From the NCBI GenBank assembly GCA_934047225.1, contig OW203989.1, forward strand, positions 13,119,977-13,183,976: a stretch of 64,000 nucleotides of DNA. Direction: 5' to 3'. Source of the stretch: Ypsolopha sequella (taxonomy: Eukaryota; Arthropoda; Insecta; Lepidoptera; Ypsolophidae). A program made the position numbers and the translations under genes. A model generated the notes under the pieces. It was not told the origin of the DNA. It made no database searches and saw only the letters and a program-made list of their open reading frames with translations. Below, one piece after another: positions 22,660 to 33,239 of the stretch (positions are counted from its first letter, which is position 1; the number at the start of each line of letters is the position of its first letter).

Positions 22660-23075
22660 TCATGTCCACTATATTAAATTTCAAAATCGATGCCATTTTC
22701 ATAATTAACGTCCCAAAAAACCATAAAAACGACACCCATATTGATATTTACACATTTCAACATATCAACCCCATCGCACCCCAACAGGGGATGATGGTAT
22801 TTCACGTCCACTACGTTGGATTTAGAAATCGTTGTTGTTTTCGTAATCAGCGACCCGATAAACCATACAAACGATACCCATGTTGGTTTTCAGACTTTGT
22901 CACCCCATTTCCCCTTTTTAGGGGTTGAATTCAGGAAATGCCTTTTTTACGTCCACTACGTTGGATTTTAAAATCGTTGTTGTTTTCGTAATCAGCGACC
23001 CGATAAACCATACAAACGATACCCATGTTGATTTTCAGAATTTGTCACCCCATTACCCCCTTTTAGGGGTGGAAT
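22660..23075 (+). repeat. Tandem repeat, three units of about 135-140 bp
   Basis: Each unit contains CGTCCACTACGTTGGATTT (diverged as TGTCCACTATATTAAATTT in the first), a segment TTTTCGTAATCAGCGACCCG and an AAACGATACCCATGTTG block, ending near a CACCCC...TTTTAGGGG block. Units two and three are nearly identical. It lies inside the Helitron at 21684-23369. Confidence 0.7.
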
Positions 23076-23312
23076 TCTGAAAAAACCTGAAACATATGTT
23101 TACTCATTTATAGATAGGAGTACTCTTGTGAAGTCTCGAATAAAATAGTCTAACTAATCTTGTTTCCCGATACAAACTTTGGACCCCCGTTTCACCCCTT
23201 TAGGGGGTGAATTTTGAAAAATCCTTTCTTAGTGGATGCCTACACTATATAAGGTATCTATATGCAAAATTTCAAGTCTCTAGGACCAGCGGTTTAGGCT
23301 GTGCGTTGATAT

Positions 23313-23345
23313 ATCAGTCAGTCAGTCAGTCAGTCAGTCAGTCAG
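23313..23345 (+). repeat. CAGT microsatellite
   Basis: About eight CAGT/GTCA units close to the 5' end of the minus-strand Helitron. Similar short runs are common near the TC end of such lepidopteran elements. Confidence 0.85.
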
Positions 23346-23369
23346 GACTTTGAATTTTATATATACAGA

Positions 23370-24206
23370 TAAGCATTATAAGAAGTACGGCACTCACCGT
23401 GTTTGGTTTTTGTATTTCACCGTAGATACTCCTAATAATGTGTAATATAATGTAAATACTCAAATTCAGCTCATTTATAAATCAAAACATCACTATCAAT
23501 TTTACAAAACTGCGCAGCACAATATCAGCCAATTGCATGAGTGCCAAATATCACTTCCATAGATATTAAAGTGTGATAGCAGCCAATAACAAACCGGCGT
23601 CATAAAGTTACAGTGCTGCACCCCCACCCCACATTAACGACTTTTTGTCGTAACAAATAATTGGATTGTTCTGCACAAGGACTTGATGGGCAATAAAATA
23701 ACATAGCGAAAAGGAATGTTCCTTTCGATACGTTTAGATCGTTTGGTGCCATTCGGTTCAGCCCAGGATTTAGGGTATTCTATCCAAAGATGCTGTTGTC
23801 TTTTCTTTTTTAGATCTTTTTATTTGGGACTTAAAATGGATATGGAATCTCTACCTATTGTACTGCAACATTTAAGGGAAGCGTGAAATGGGATTCAAAG
23901 TTTACACTCGAGTGATTTTCTGGTCAAACTAATATGGGATGAGAGCCTACTGTAATTGTGTATGGGTTTCTGTGTAGCTGACTTATTTTCATACCCTTTT
24001 TGAGAATTTTCGGCTGAAAAGCCGGAACTTTACTTAAATTTCATTAAGGCGATATGTAAAAGTTTTAGCGTCCCTGTTACTCCATATGCGAAAATACCTT
24101 CAGTGCGAGAGGGACGGATTCGTGGAAAAGTAGCAAAAAGTCGGTTTTTTACTAATATAAAATGTACTAAAGTTGCTATCAAAATTTCGTTTAACCAGCC
24201 TACCTA
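23370..24206. other. Non-coding stretch, nothing recognised
   Basis: AT-rich with a C-run (ACCCCCACCCCACATT near 23622). No gene or repeat match noticed. Confidence 0.4.
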
Positions 24207-24424
24207 TTATGCATCTTTAGTTGCCATCTGAACTGGGTGTCTGTCATCAAAAACATAGATATACTATCGAATTCCGATTGTCTAAGGATATATTCGCACT
24301 TGAAGTGACGTCACAGTTCGTAAATCGTTCAATACCCACTAATGGCAATTTTTAAAGTTCCGTTTTTATCTATGTTTTTGATGATAGGCACCTAGTCCAG
24401 GTGGCAACTAAAGATACAGAATAG
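24207..24424. repeat. Hairpin MITE, ATCTTTAGTTGCCA termini
   Basis: Left terminus ATTATGCATCTTTAGTTGCC at 24207 and right terminus GGCAACTAAAGATACAGAAT ending at about 24424 are inverted. The arms reach inward about 57 bp to ATCAAAAACATAGATA / TATCTATGTTTTTGATGAT. The interior, about 110 bp, is non-coding. Confidence 0.7.
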
Positions 24425-24871
24425 AGGGGCAGGTCCTAGATAACGTTAAAACCCATCTAATTAAATATAACCTGCAGTCCATATGTCATTCTACATCGTC
24501 AAACCAGGAGAATTGGTGTCGAAAACGACCTCATTTCAATAAATATTTCTATCGAGCCGAATTTTTCCAATCGCGTTTCTGTTTTAACAGATCCCTAGAA
24601 AAAGATTCCAAAAAAATATACTGTTTTAATAAAATAATACATTATTTACTGAAGTAGATATGCAAGTTCTTAAAGTGTCAATTTTTTTTTCGTAGCGCCT
24701 TAAGGGGGATCGAATGCATAATGCACAACTTGAGATTGTTCTCCTTATTTTTTGAATTATAGATATTCAATTAATGTGATTTATGGCATTTTACGAACAT
24801 TGTTAATTTTAATAACATATTTTAAAGTCAATTAAGCTTTTCCGACAACATTTTGATACTTTACGCATTAC

Positions 24872-24960
24872 GTTGTAAATTAATAGGCACACCAACTTAA
24901 AAGCGTATTTTAAATTGGTGTGCCTATTCATTTACAGCGTAATGCATTAAATAACAAAAT
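24872..24960. repeat. Small hairpin repeat
   Basis: Inverted blocks GTAAATTAATAGGCACACC and GGTGTGCCTATTCATTTAC surround a loop of about 25 bp. Confidence 0.6.
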
Positions 24961-24991
24961 TTTGCCTAAAAAACTTAAAACTCGTATTGTG

Positions 24992-25757
24992 GAGTGGTAC
25001 GGAACCCTTTGTGCGTGAGTCCAACTCGCACTTGGTCGGTTTTTTAAATTTCGTTTGATCTTGGTCATTTTAACTAGAATATTTTTACGTTTTCATCTAT
25101 TACTACAATTTTTTCATATTTTTGATCTTCTAGTTTCGAAGATAAGGAGAGAGAGATAAATTTTTTGTGGTTTTTCAAAACCCACTCGAAATCGATGCAA
25201 TTAAATAAAGCTAAAATAAATATTTTAACAATCAACTCTTTAATGCGTACTATTTGACACCGATATTGTATTTTTATAAAAAGCTATTGTTTATTTATTT
25301 AACTTTTATTTCTCTTTCATGTTTAACTTTTTTTAAATCGCTTTAGTTTTCCTGAAATTTTCAAGTTATAAGCTACAATATATATTTTTTTATTTTTCGG
25401 CCCTCCAGTTTCGGAGATAATCTGTGGAAATAATTGTCACAAAATTTAATATTTTTACAATCTGCTTTTTAGTACTATAGTTTGATACGCACATTGTATT
25501 TTTAGTAGAAAAAACCTTTTTTCTTCTTTTTCAATATTTTGAACAACATAAATTGTTTTAATTTTTTTCGCCATATGATGTAGATAAATTAATTCTATTT
25601 TCGTGTATAATTTCAAGTTTTTATCTTTAATTGTGAAAAAGCTGTGAGGCTGTGGCCTTAAAACATTAAACCTTCTCAAAGGTATACGGATGGATGAATA
25701 AGGGAGTCTCACCATAACTGTTCATTTTGTACCCTTTAGGTACTACGGAACCCTAAA
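24992..25757 (-). repeat. GGGTTCCGTACC-family repeat, copy 2
   Basis: The left end has GGTACGGAACCCTTTGTGCG and CCAACTCGCACTTGGTCGG; the right end has TACTACGGAACCCTAAAC. The orientation is opposite to copy 1. The middle is AT-rich and non-coding and may hold more than one old insertion, since the copy is longer than the others. Confidence 0.55.
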
Positions 25758-25776
25758 CAGCTAGATACTTAGTGTT

Positions 25777-26290
25777 AAGAGGATGGCATACCCTAGCAAC
25801 TTTTTTTATCACCCGTCCAGCACCATAAGTCTAATAGCAAAGACCTTATTTGCTTTTCATAGAGGCGATTTTATGTTGGCTCTTTGGCTTCTTGTTCTTG
25901 GACGCGTAACACTAGTGATCACGCAGCGAAACAACAAATTGGTGTGTTTTTAGCTAATACTGAAATATTTTGTTGGGAAAAAAATATTGGATTTAGGTAA
26001 CATCCCTTCATATTTCTATTGCGTATTTTATTTAAAAAAATCAAGTTGATCTCTTAACCGCGTTTTTGAAACGAACATTTGAAAACCAAAAAAAAGAAGG
26101 TGGAAAACATTTTCTTTTTGATAAAAGTAAAAATCTTAAAACATTGTTTATAGGTGGAATCCCTAGATAAAAGATCGATAAATCAAATATATTTTCTTCA
26201 ATATGAGGAGAGACCTAGTGTCTTCCAATGAACCCTTGAAAACCTGGTGTTGTTTATGTTCTAGCGTCAGGTGTCCCGTTAAACAAGTGC
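25777..26290 (+). repeat. Dispersed 0.5-kb repeat, copy 1
   Basis: Starts with AAGAGGATGGCATACCCTAG and is collinear over about 500 bp with 43192-43700, with few differences (landmarks GGCGATTTTATGTTGGCTCT, GTGATCACGCAGCGAAACAA, GATAAAAGATCGATAAATCA, ending GTGTCCCGTTAA). No terminal inverted repeat or coding region was noticed, so the class is unknown. Confidence 0.7.
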
Positions 26291-26766
26291 TTTCTACTAT
26301 AATAATTATAGTAGAAGGCAATTGTATTGTACTACATAACTGGAACATTTTAAACAAAAATAACTTTACAATTTACTGTTACGTGTTCGAATTACTGGTA
26401 AGAAATCCCTTACCCACCAATGTTTACGAAGAGGGTTAGCTTCGATCATTTAAATTCATAGACGATAGTTTGGAGTTTACATTGTAATAGCTCCCTCGGG
26501 TCAGGTTCTGGAATAACTTTACATAAATAATACTTCACTACAGCTATTTCTTACACATATCTTTTGAGATTTATATACTTTTACTTTGTAGAGAAGGTTG
26601 TTTTGAAAAGTCTACTTATACTAGAACATTGAATACTAATAAGGGTTCAATTTATTGGCTTCATGTGTACTCGCATATGAGTTTACAAGATTTGGTAAAA
26701 TAATAACAAAACAAAATACATTGGACACGATACATAATATGTATGTTATTATAAAATCCCTTACAA

Positions 26767-27046
26767 TGGTAAATCCTAGGATTTACCGGTAAAACCTAAG
26801 ATTTACCAAGTAATGATGGTAAAAGTCCGAATTGTTGTTTAATCATCGTTTATTTCGGACTTTTACGGTTTACTGCAAAAAACTATGATAAACATGCCTT
26901 TTTTCACCATTTACCATGGCTCTGTGGTAAAACCTAAAATTAACCAGGTGACTGCCGGTAAAAGTCCCAAAATGAACGATGATTAAAGAACAATTTGGAC
27001 TTTTATCATCATTACTTGGTTTTACCGGTAAATCCTTAGATTTACC
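26767..27046. repeat. Foldback element with GGTAAA/TTTACC motifs
   Basis: Long imperfect arms: the left GGTAAATCCTAGGATTTACC, AAGTAATGATGGTAAAAGTC and GTTTAATCATCGTTTATTTC blocks reappear reverse-complemented and in reverse order in the right half. The short palindrome GGTAAA...TTTACC recurs several times within the arms, so the structure is a hairpin made of smaller hairpins. Confidence 0.7.
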
Positions 27047-27613
27047 CCTATTCGGGCTTTTACCGTAACATGAACATTTGTTACTTGTTTTACAATCACA
27101 ATAAGTATATTAAGGCACTTCTTCCCAGCGTCATACGAAAATGACTCCTTAGTTATATGAAGAACAACTTTATTTTAAGAAATGATTCTCGCGTATAAGA
27201 AACGGCGTGAAAATATTATTCAAAATCAAGCTGTTTTTAAACCAAAATTGAGTAAAATTGGTATGATTCTTGCACTATTAAAATACAAGGAAAATATTGC
27301 TTCGAAAAATTATTAATGGATTTTATTCGGTCCATCGCATCCATGTGAAATGTATTATTATCTCCTATTTTACGCTATCCAGAAACCCAGTGACGTGATA
27401 AAAAACAGTGCGCGTTGATATTAAAGTTATTTTAATATAGTTTCTGTCGATATTTGTACCGATACAGGCCGACTCAAGGTCGTTGACAGCTACCTGCCCC
27501 TTAAGTTATAACAACATAGAAAAAACTTTGAAAATTGTAAGTTGTCGTTCTTCGGTAGCACCGGGGTTGTACAGGCCTACTTTTTGCTCTATAAAAGGGT
27601 CACTGTTATATTA

Positions 27614-28031
27614 GGTCTTTACATATGAAATTGCCGTTTTCTATAGAGAATTTGAAAGAAACTCAATTTTCAGTACTAACATTTTTGCATTTGTTTTAGG
27701 AATGACAAATCCAAACTATGTCATTTCTTTTTTGTACGAATGAGACAATATTCAACTAATAATAACATTCATTCAATTTTTCGAAAGTGTCACCTTAAAA
27801 AAATTATTACGAATCTTATCATGGAAATGGATGGCATTTAGGTCAAACTATTCATGAAGATTTAATTTTTATAATCGAACTTAAAATAAGAACAAAATTT
27901 AATACGCAGATGTAAAACTTTGAAATTAACTTTCAAACAAAAAACAAATAATTGAAATGGCTATTGAATTACAGGAATTATGAACTCATGAAATCTGCAA
28001 GAAAATTTCGGCAATTTCATATGTAAAGACC
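27614..28031. mobile_element. Tc1/mariner-like MITE (GGTCTTTACATATGAAA)
   Basis: The ends are inverted: GGTCTTTACATATGAAATTG at 27614 and its reverse complement ending at 28031, each next to a TA dinucleotide, as expected for Tc1/mariner target duplication. The 418-bp interior is AT-rich without a transposase. Partial copies lie at 31067-31400 and 62048-62334. Confidence 0.75.
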
Positions 28032-28055
28032 TATTATAAATAAACAAAGTTTTAC

Positions 28056-28465
28056 TACTGATGCAACTGATTAGCCCTCTATGTCGAAGGTGCTTATATG
28101 AAGACGAGACAGTGGAGCGTGTGTTCCTTGAGTGCCCTGCCGCCGAAGACCATAAAATATTATATAAAAACAAGAAAAGTGTCTACCTCATTGACATTGC
28201 CATCCCAAACACTCACAATTTGACCAACACTCACTCCGAAAAGATCGCTAAATACACGGACTTGTCCATAGAAATAAAGACACAATGGCATGTCAACACA
28301 GTTAGAACTTTACCCATCATAATTTCGTCAACAGGTGTCATCCCTAAAACATTGCATACTAGCCTCAAGATATTGGACATCCATTCATCAACTTTCATCC
28401 TTCTCCAAAAAGCGGTAATATTAAATACTTGTAGGATTGTCCGTAAATTTCTAGGACATGAATAA
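28056..28465 (+). pseudogene. LINE reverse transcriptase C-terminus (5'-truncated)
   Basis: A 134-residue frame resembles the C-terminal end of non-LTR retrotransposon proteins. It has a CX2C...C zinc-knuckle-like start (CRRCLYEDETVERVFLEC; the usual His is replaced by Arg), then YLIDIAIPNTHNL, EKIAKYTDLSIEIKTQW, SSTGVIPKTLH, and NTCRIVRKFLG near the end. The I-D-I...E-K...K-Y arrangement resembles the restriction-like endonuclease of R4/Dong-type elements, so that group is inferred. Full proteins are about 1,000 residues; the 5' part is missing, as is usual for truncated insertions. It lies directly beside the mariner-like MITE. Confidence 0.75.
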
Positions 28466-29326
28466 TTGTACGCATGCACTTGGCTTTGGCCCGTGCCATT
28501 TTACCACCTCTAGAAACATCTAAGAGAGAAAAAAAAAAACAAAAAAATATAAAAATAAAAATATTAAAATTCTTTATTGCACAGAATAAAATGATCGTAC
28601 AAAGACGAGCTTAATACTAATTAGTATTTTCTACCAACCAAATAAGGGATCGCGACGAGTACCTTCCTTTCTCTAAACTAAATTTTGTGTCAGCATGCAA
28701 AGATTTCAAAAGTAAAGATAAGCCCTTACCGTAGCATGACAGCACCAAAATGTTTCCACCTTTAAATGGGTGACGCTCACACGTTTGGAATCCGTGTTCA
28801 TCCGAACATAGTGATAGTTGGACGCCTTAAGTGCACTTAAAGTTTTGCATTTTTACGTTTTTAGTAGTCTGATCAGTTTGCTTATCGTAGGTAGACAGAT
28901 TTCGCACTCATGTTGTGCGCACGTCGGCAGCACACATTCTAAAACAATGCAATAGATTTTAGGTGCCAGGAATCATCTAAACTTTTGAAATTTTTGTCAG
29001 CATGTTGAAGCTGTTCGGCAGTGTTGCCGACATAGCGACTTTGTCGCTAAATCTAGCGGAATTTCAGTTAATTTAGCGACTTGATAAAACAGACGTTTCA
29101 TATATTTTAGCGACTTTTTTCAAACTGGTTTTACATACAGTTGGTGATATTTTGTTGAATGTTTAGTTAATCTGGTGACTTTTATATAAAAATCTAGCGA
29201 CAAGAAAACAATTTAAATGGCGGCACTGCTGTTCGGCTCTCCGGCGTGACTGAACGGAGGGAAGAGCACAATACTAACGATCGCGGTGAGTCAGTGCACT
29301 CATCGCCCTCGCTACGAATTTAGAAT
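28466..29326. other. Non-coding stretch, LINE 3' tail then AT-rich DNA
   Basis: The first about 100 bp are A-rich (AGAGAAAAAAAAAAACAAAA) and probably the tail of the preceding LINE. The rest has no recognised gene; repeated 'TAGCGAC' phrases at 29040-29210 suggest a degenerate repeat. Confidence 0.4.
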
Positions 29327-29330
29327 TTAA

Positions 29331-29728
29331 GGGTCGGTGTTCCGAGATTGGGGGTGCGGGGTTATGGCTTTTTAAGACGGTAAAAATTCAAATTTCTGAA
29401 CAAAATAAATACCACTTGTTACCGTACAAGATGAAGTGCAGGTTCATTAAAAAAAATCACGGCAATAATGTATAGTAACTTCAGAAAAAAAACAGGAATT
29501 TCAAGAAAATCTCTTGAATAGCATTGCAGCGCTACGGGTGTAACCTGAACTTGACATCCTGTTTTTTTTTTCTGAAGTTACTATGCATTAGTGCCAAGAT
29601 TTTTTTTAATGAACCTGCACTTCATCTTGCAAGGTAACAAGTGGTATTTATTTTGTTCAGAAATTAATATTTAACTATCTTAAAAAGCCATAACCCCAAA
29701 CCCTGTTTTGATCTCGGAACTCCAAATC
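29331..29728. mobile_element. TTAA-flanked palindromic element 1
   Basis: Arms at about 29331-29494 and 29560-29728 are imperfect reverse complements: GTTCCGAGAT at the outer end, TTATGGCTTTTTAAGA, AACAAAATAAATACCACTTG, GATGAAGTGCAGGTTCATT and AGTAACTTCAGAAAAAAA inside. TTAA lies on both sides (29327-29330 and 29729-29732), and the right one is shared with the next element. TTAA duplication is typical of piggyBac-type elements; that assignment is inferred. No transposase. Confidence 0.6.
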
Positions 29729-29732
29729 TTAA

Positions 29733-30443
29733 GGCTCGGTTTCACCAAACATGCTCTCGCGTTCGGACAATTTAGCATATTAAAACATAATGTTTTTAAC
29801 GAATAAAATTTGTGTAAGTAGTTAAGAAGTTGAACTACATTATAATTTTTCAGATTTGACACAAGTATCACAATCATCTTGAAAAATCGGAACGATCACA
29901 AAAATCACGAAAAACGTAATTTAACGTTGCAAACAGAAAAAAAAAATTTTTTGTTCCAAATTGAATTTTTTTTTTTTTTTTCGTAAAGAAGTCAAAGTAC
30001 CTTATTCATATAATATTTTCATATCTTTTTCCTTTCGTTATTTAAAAAGAAATACACAAACATTCAAATTCTTTTTGCGTAATTTTTCTGTACAGGAAAA
30101 ATATGGAATGTTTGAATATTTCTTTTAAAATAACGAAAGGAAATACAATTCATATACTTTACTTTCATAATACTTTAATTTCTTTACTCTGTAAAAAAAT
30201 ATTTTATTTTGTAGTTATATAAGTAGACTGATCACACTAGTTCTAAAGCCAAATTACGTTTTCCGTGATTTTACTGATCTTTCCAATTTTTTTTCTCGAT
30301 GGTTGTGATACTTGTGTCAAATCTGAAAAATTGTAATGTAGTTCAACTTCTTAACTACTCACACAAATTTTATTCGTTTAAAATATTTAGTTTTAATAAG
30401 CTAAATTGTCCAAACGCGAGAGCATGTTTGGCGAGACCGAGCC
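29733..30443. mobile_element. TTAA-flanked palindromic element 2 (711 bp)
   Basis: The ends are inverted: GGCTCGGTTTCACCAAACAT at the left and GCGAGACCGAGCC at the right, with arms of about 200 bp (CTCTCGCGTTCGGACAATTT pairs with AAATTGTCCAAACGCGAGAG). The element is flanked by TTAA at 29729-29732 and 30444-30447. Its centre holds further smaller palindromes around CAGGAAAAATATGGAATG. No transposase. It is probably a non-autonomous piggyBac-like element. Confidence 0.7.
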
Positions 30444-30529
30444 TTAAAGGAAGGGTGAAAGCCTGCGGAATTTTCTCTGATAGTACCTACTGACACCATA
30501 TTAGCACCCAGCTGCTACGTAACAAAAAA

Positions 30530-30815
30530 CTGTCGGACTCGCGCACAAAGGGTTCCGTACCATTATCTATAAAAACGGCAAAAAAACATATCTGTTGTAT
30601 GAGAGCCCCCTTAAATATTTATTTTAATCTGTTTTTTAGTATGTGTTGTTATAGCGGCAACAGAAATACATCAACTGTGAAAATTTCAACTGTCTAACTA
30701 TCACGGTTTATGAGATACAGCCTGGTGACAGACGGATAGATGGACAGACAGACGGAGATCGGAGTCTTAGTAATAGGGTCCCGTTGGTCACCCTTTGGGT
30801 ACGGAACCCTAAAAA
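30530..30815 (+). repeat. GGGTTCCGTACC-family repeat, copy 3
   Basis: A compact, probably complete copy: starts TGTCGGACTCGCGCACAAAG plus GGTTCCGTACC and ends GGGTACGGAACCCTAAAAA, with the interior phrase GACAGACGGATAGATGGACA. About 286 bp, non-coding. It helps define the family for copies 1 and 2. Confidence 0.7.
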
Positions 30816-31066
30816 TCAAGTTAGAACAGGAAAAAAAGGGCTACGAAAGTTTATGAATATTTTAGCGAAAAATGTCGAAGTGCGTATATCAGCGTTACGT
30901 AACTCCGTGTTGGCTAACTTAAACTTTTGTTCAAAGTCATACCAAGGGTGAAGTTTTCAACCATCTTTCCATCAACTTTACCTTTTCCTACTGTTATTGT
31001 AATATTGGCATATCAACTTACAATTAAAAATAAATTAATTAACTTTGTTAAAATAGGGCGTTACCA

Positions 31067-31400
31067 ATGAAATTGCCGTTTTCTATGGAGAATTTGATAG
31101 AAAATCAATATTCAGTACTAACATTTTTGCGTTTTCTTTAGGAATGACAAATCCAAATTTGATAATTTCTTTTGTGTATGAGCGAGACAACATTAAGCTA
31201 ACAGCAACATTAATTAAATTTTTGTAAAGAGTGTGCTGTATAATATTATTACGGATCTCATCATGGAAACTAATGGCATTAAGGACGAACTGTTTTTGAA
31301 CATTAAATTTTAGTTTTGAAACTGACTAAAAACAAAATTTAATAAGTAGATATAAAACCTTGAAACAAATTTTCAAACAAAAACAACCAATGGAAATGGC
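31067..31400 (+). repeat. Mariner-like MITE, partial copy 2
   Basis: Matches 27614-28031 from the AATGAAATTGCCGTTTTCTA end through AATTTTCAAACAAAAACAAC and ATGGAAATGGCTATTG. It then stops where the CATCCATCC LINE-tail repeat begins, so its other terminus is lost or was replaced by that insertion. Confidence 0.65.
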
Positions 31401-31404
31401 TATT

Positions 31405-31680
31405 GTCATCATCCATCCGTCCATCCATCAGTCTAGTTCGTCCACTGCTGGACATAAGCCTTTCCAGGACTTTGCCACTCCCGGCGGTCATCCTGGAAGA
31501 ATTGCCCATACTCACACACGCTGGGCAGGCGGGTTGGTGAGCGCGGTGCCGGAACCCTCGCACCAGTGATGCCGCTGCCCGTCACCAGTCTGTTCCATAT
31601 AAGGCCCGGCTATTAGGGATGGATATACCGCTATCCATAGGTCCCAGCTATTATAATTATACCAGGTCTTCTATTCCCTA
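31405..31680 (-). repeat. Non-LTR retroelement 3' tail, minus strand, copy 1
   Basis: On the minus strand it ends GGCTTATGTCCAGCAGTGGA followed by a GATGGATGGA-type tail, the usual 3' end of RTE-like elements in Lepidoptera. Upstream it shares about 270 bp with 34635-34900 (GGAACAGACTGGTGACGGGC, CACTGGTGCGAGGGTTCCGG). It inserts next to or into the mariner-like MITE. Confidence 0.6.
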
Positions 31681-31785
31681 AATTAAATTAATTTTTTTTT
31701 TTTTATTTATGATTGGATTTTATTTACTCTCTGCGACTCATTATTTCTATACATATATATATATATATGTAATAAGTATATAATT

Positions 31786-32109
31786 TTACAATATCCAAAA
31801 CGCCTTCTCAGGCTCCTTTATGTCGTCAGCATCATAATCTATTGTCCGAACAGGGCCCTCTCTTTGAGCATTATTTCTATTGATTTCTACCAGAGTTTTT
31901 ATGAATCTGTAATAATGTATCAAATCCTCATCTTTTTCATCTTCAGCGTAGGTAAACTTCATTTTCTTTTTGAAATCCTCATACAATTTCCCAGCGTTGT
32001 ACAAGTCATATAAAGGTGTTTCATTAATGCTTTGTATTAATTTAGGATCTCCACCTCGTAGGTCTCCCGACCTCTGTACCTCGTCATCTATAATGAATAA
32101 CTTGATCAT
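31786..32109 (-). CDS. I29-like cathepsin propeptide inhibitor protein, 1
   Basis: A 107-residue frame whose middle (GKLYEDFKKKMKFTYAED, then YYRFIKTLVEINRNNAQ) has the pattern of the cathepsin propeptide inhibitor domain I29: spaced aromatic and basic residues in two helices, followed by a segment (IDYDADDIKEPEKAFW) in the place of the usual 'sDLs..E' end. No peptidase domain follows. Proteins with only this domain inhibit cathepsin-type cysteine proteases (silkworm BCPI is the known example), so that role is inferred. The first residues (MIKLFII) are too short for a signal peptide. AG sites at the start of the frame suggest a spliced upstream exon may supply it. A poly-A signal AATAAA lies at 31719-31724, about 65 nt after the stop. 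Confidence 0.6.
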   Translation of the reverse strand: MIKLFIIDDEVQRSGDLRGGDPKLIQSINETPLYDLYNAGKLYEDFKKKMKFTYAEDEKDEDLIHYYRFIKTLVEINRNNAQREGPVRTIDYDADDIKEPEKAFWIL

Positions 32110-32466
32110 AGTATTTTGTGTTACTAACTTTTTTTTTTTAAATTAAGATACTCAACTGATGCCGGGTCCAGGATGGACCCGACATATATCTTGAGATAAC
32201 AGTATTTATATTTAAATTATCATATCAATCATAACCTATTTATTTTGTGTAACTATGACATAATGTGAGACATTGGGACACGAATGCTTGCTTACAAAAC
32301 GAACAAAGCAAGTTTCGTTATTACGAAACTATTGACTTGCACGAGTGTTCCAATATCTAATTATGTCCAGTTGCACACAATACTTTATCTAAGACCATCA
32401 TAAACAATTTCACGAAAAATTTGAAAAAAAGTGATAAAGTGATACTTATCATATATCGCTGAGACG

Positions 32467-32805
32467 TGGTCTCTTATCAAAGGCTTGATCCGCCGATTTA
32501 AGGTCGCTCAACGAACTATGGAGCGGGATATGCTTGGGATATCTCTGATGGATAAAATCCGAAACGAAGATATCCGTCAGAGATCGAAGGTGACCGACAT
32601 AGCCTGCCGAATCAGTAAGTTGAAGTGGCAGTGGACTGGCCATATCTGTCACCGACGTGATAGCCGTTGGGGCCGTAAGGCATTGTAATGGAGACCACGT
32701 ACAGCAAAGCGCAGCGTTGGACGTAGGACGTTGCGGGTGGCGGCTGGATGAGGATGACTGAGAACCGCCAAGAGTGGCGTAGTATTGAGGAGGCCTATGT
32801 CCTAT
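32467..32805 (+). pseudogene. RTE-clade LINE 3' end (truncated, frameshifted)
   Basis: The frame reads LIRRFKVAQRTMERDMLGIS, MDKIRNEDIRQRSKVTDIA, KLKWQWTGHICHRRDSRWG, the conserved C-terminus of RTE-type reverse transcriptases in insects. It then stops. The remaining conserved part (ENRQEWRSIEEAYV) reads in another frame after a short deletion. It ends in GGAGGCCTATGTCCTATGGA and a GATG-type tail. It is a dead, 5'-truncated copy between two I29-like genes. Confidence 0.85.
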
Positions 32806-32859
32806 GGATGGATGGATGGATGGATCATGGTAAAAAAACGTATCCGTCAGTAGCTTGGC

Positions 32860-33190
32860 GCAAAGTGCATAACTTAACTTTGTTTTTCTTGTTTAGAAAT
32901 TTAAAATTTAAAAGCATTATAGTCTGTAGCATTTGACGCCAATAGTTCAGTGTAAGTGAGGCTTATAAAGCAAGAGTTTGACACAATTAGTCATGATCTT
33001 CTCAAAACTAACTTAATATGTAGTTTTAAGTTTGGTTTTACAAGATCATGACTAATTGTGTATTAAATTTCAAACTCATGCTTTATAAACCTCACTTATA
33101 CTGAACTATTAGCGTCAATTGCCACATACCAATATGTTTTTCAATTTTTAACTTCTAAACAAGAAATACAAAGTTAAAGTTTGCGGTAAG
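32860..33190. repeat. Foldback MITE between I29-like genes
   Basis: Arms at about 32863-32999 and 33046-33190 are imperfect inverted copies: ACTTTGTTTTTCTTGTTTAG pairs with CTAAACAAGAAATACAAAGT, and AATAGTTCAGTGTAAGTGAG with CTCACTTATACTGAACTATT. The spacer is about 45 bp. The right end lies about 50 bp downstream of the stop codon of the neighbouring minus-strand gene. Confidence 0.75.
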
Positions 33191-33239
33191 CAACTGACAT
33201 TTAACCTTAAACTTTGGCAGAAAAACACAGACAGTACAT

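Larger units (their letters stand above)
21684..23369 (-). mobile_element. Non-autonomous Helitron with tandem repeats
   Basis: Read on the minus strand it starts TCTGTATATATAAAATTC after a host A (plus 23370) and ends GCCGCGGGCAGAAGCTAG before a host T (plus 21683). TC start, CTAG end and A|T insertion match Helitron rules, and the start resembles that of the Helitrons at 7.2 and 12.9 kb. There is no Rep or helicase sequence. The interior is tandem repeat and microsatellite DNA (separate entries). Length 1,686 bp. Confidence 0.7.

Noticed and set aside
22100..23345. CRISPR-like array
   Set aside because: The repeats are long, contiguous and diverged, without short regular spacers, in eukaryotic DNA; they are tandem repeats within a Helitron.
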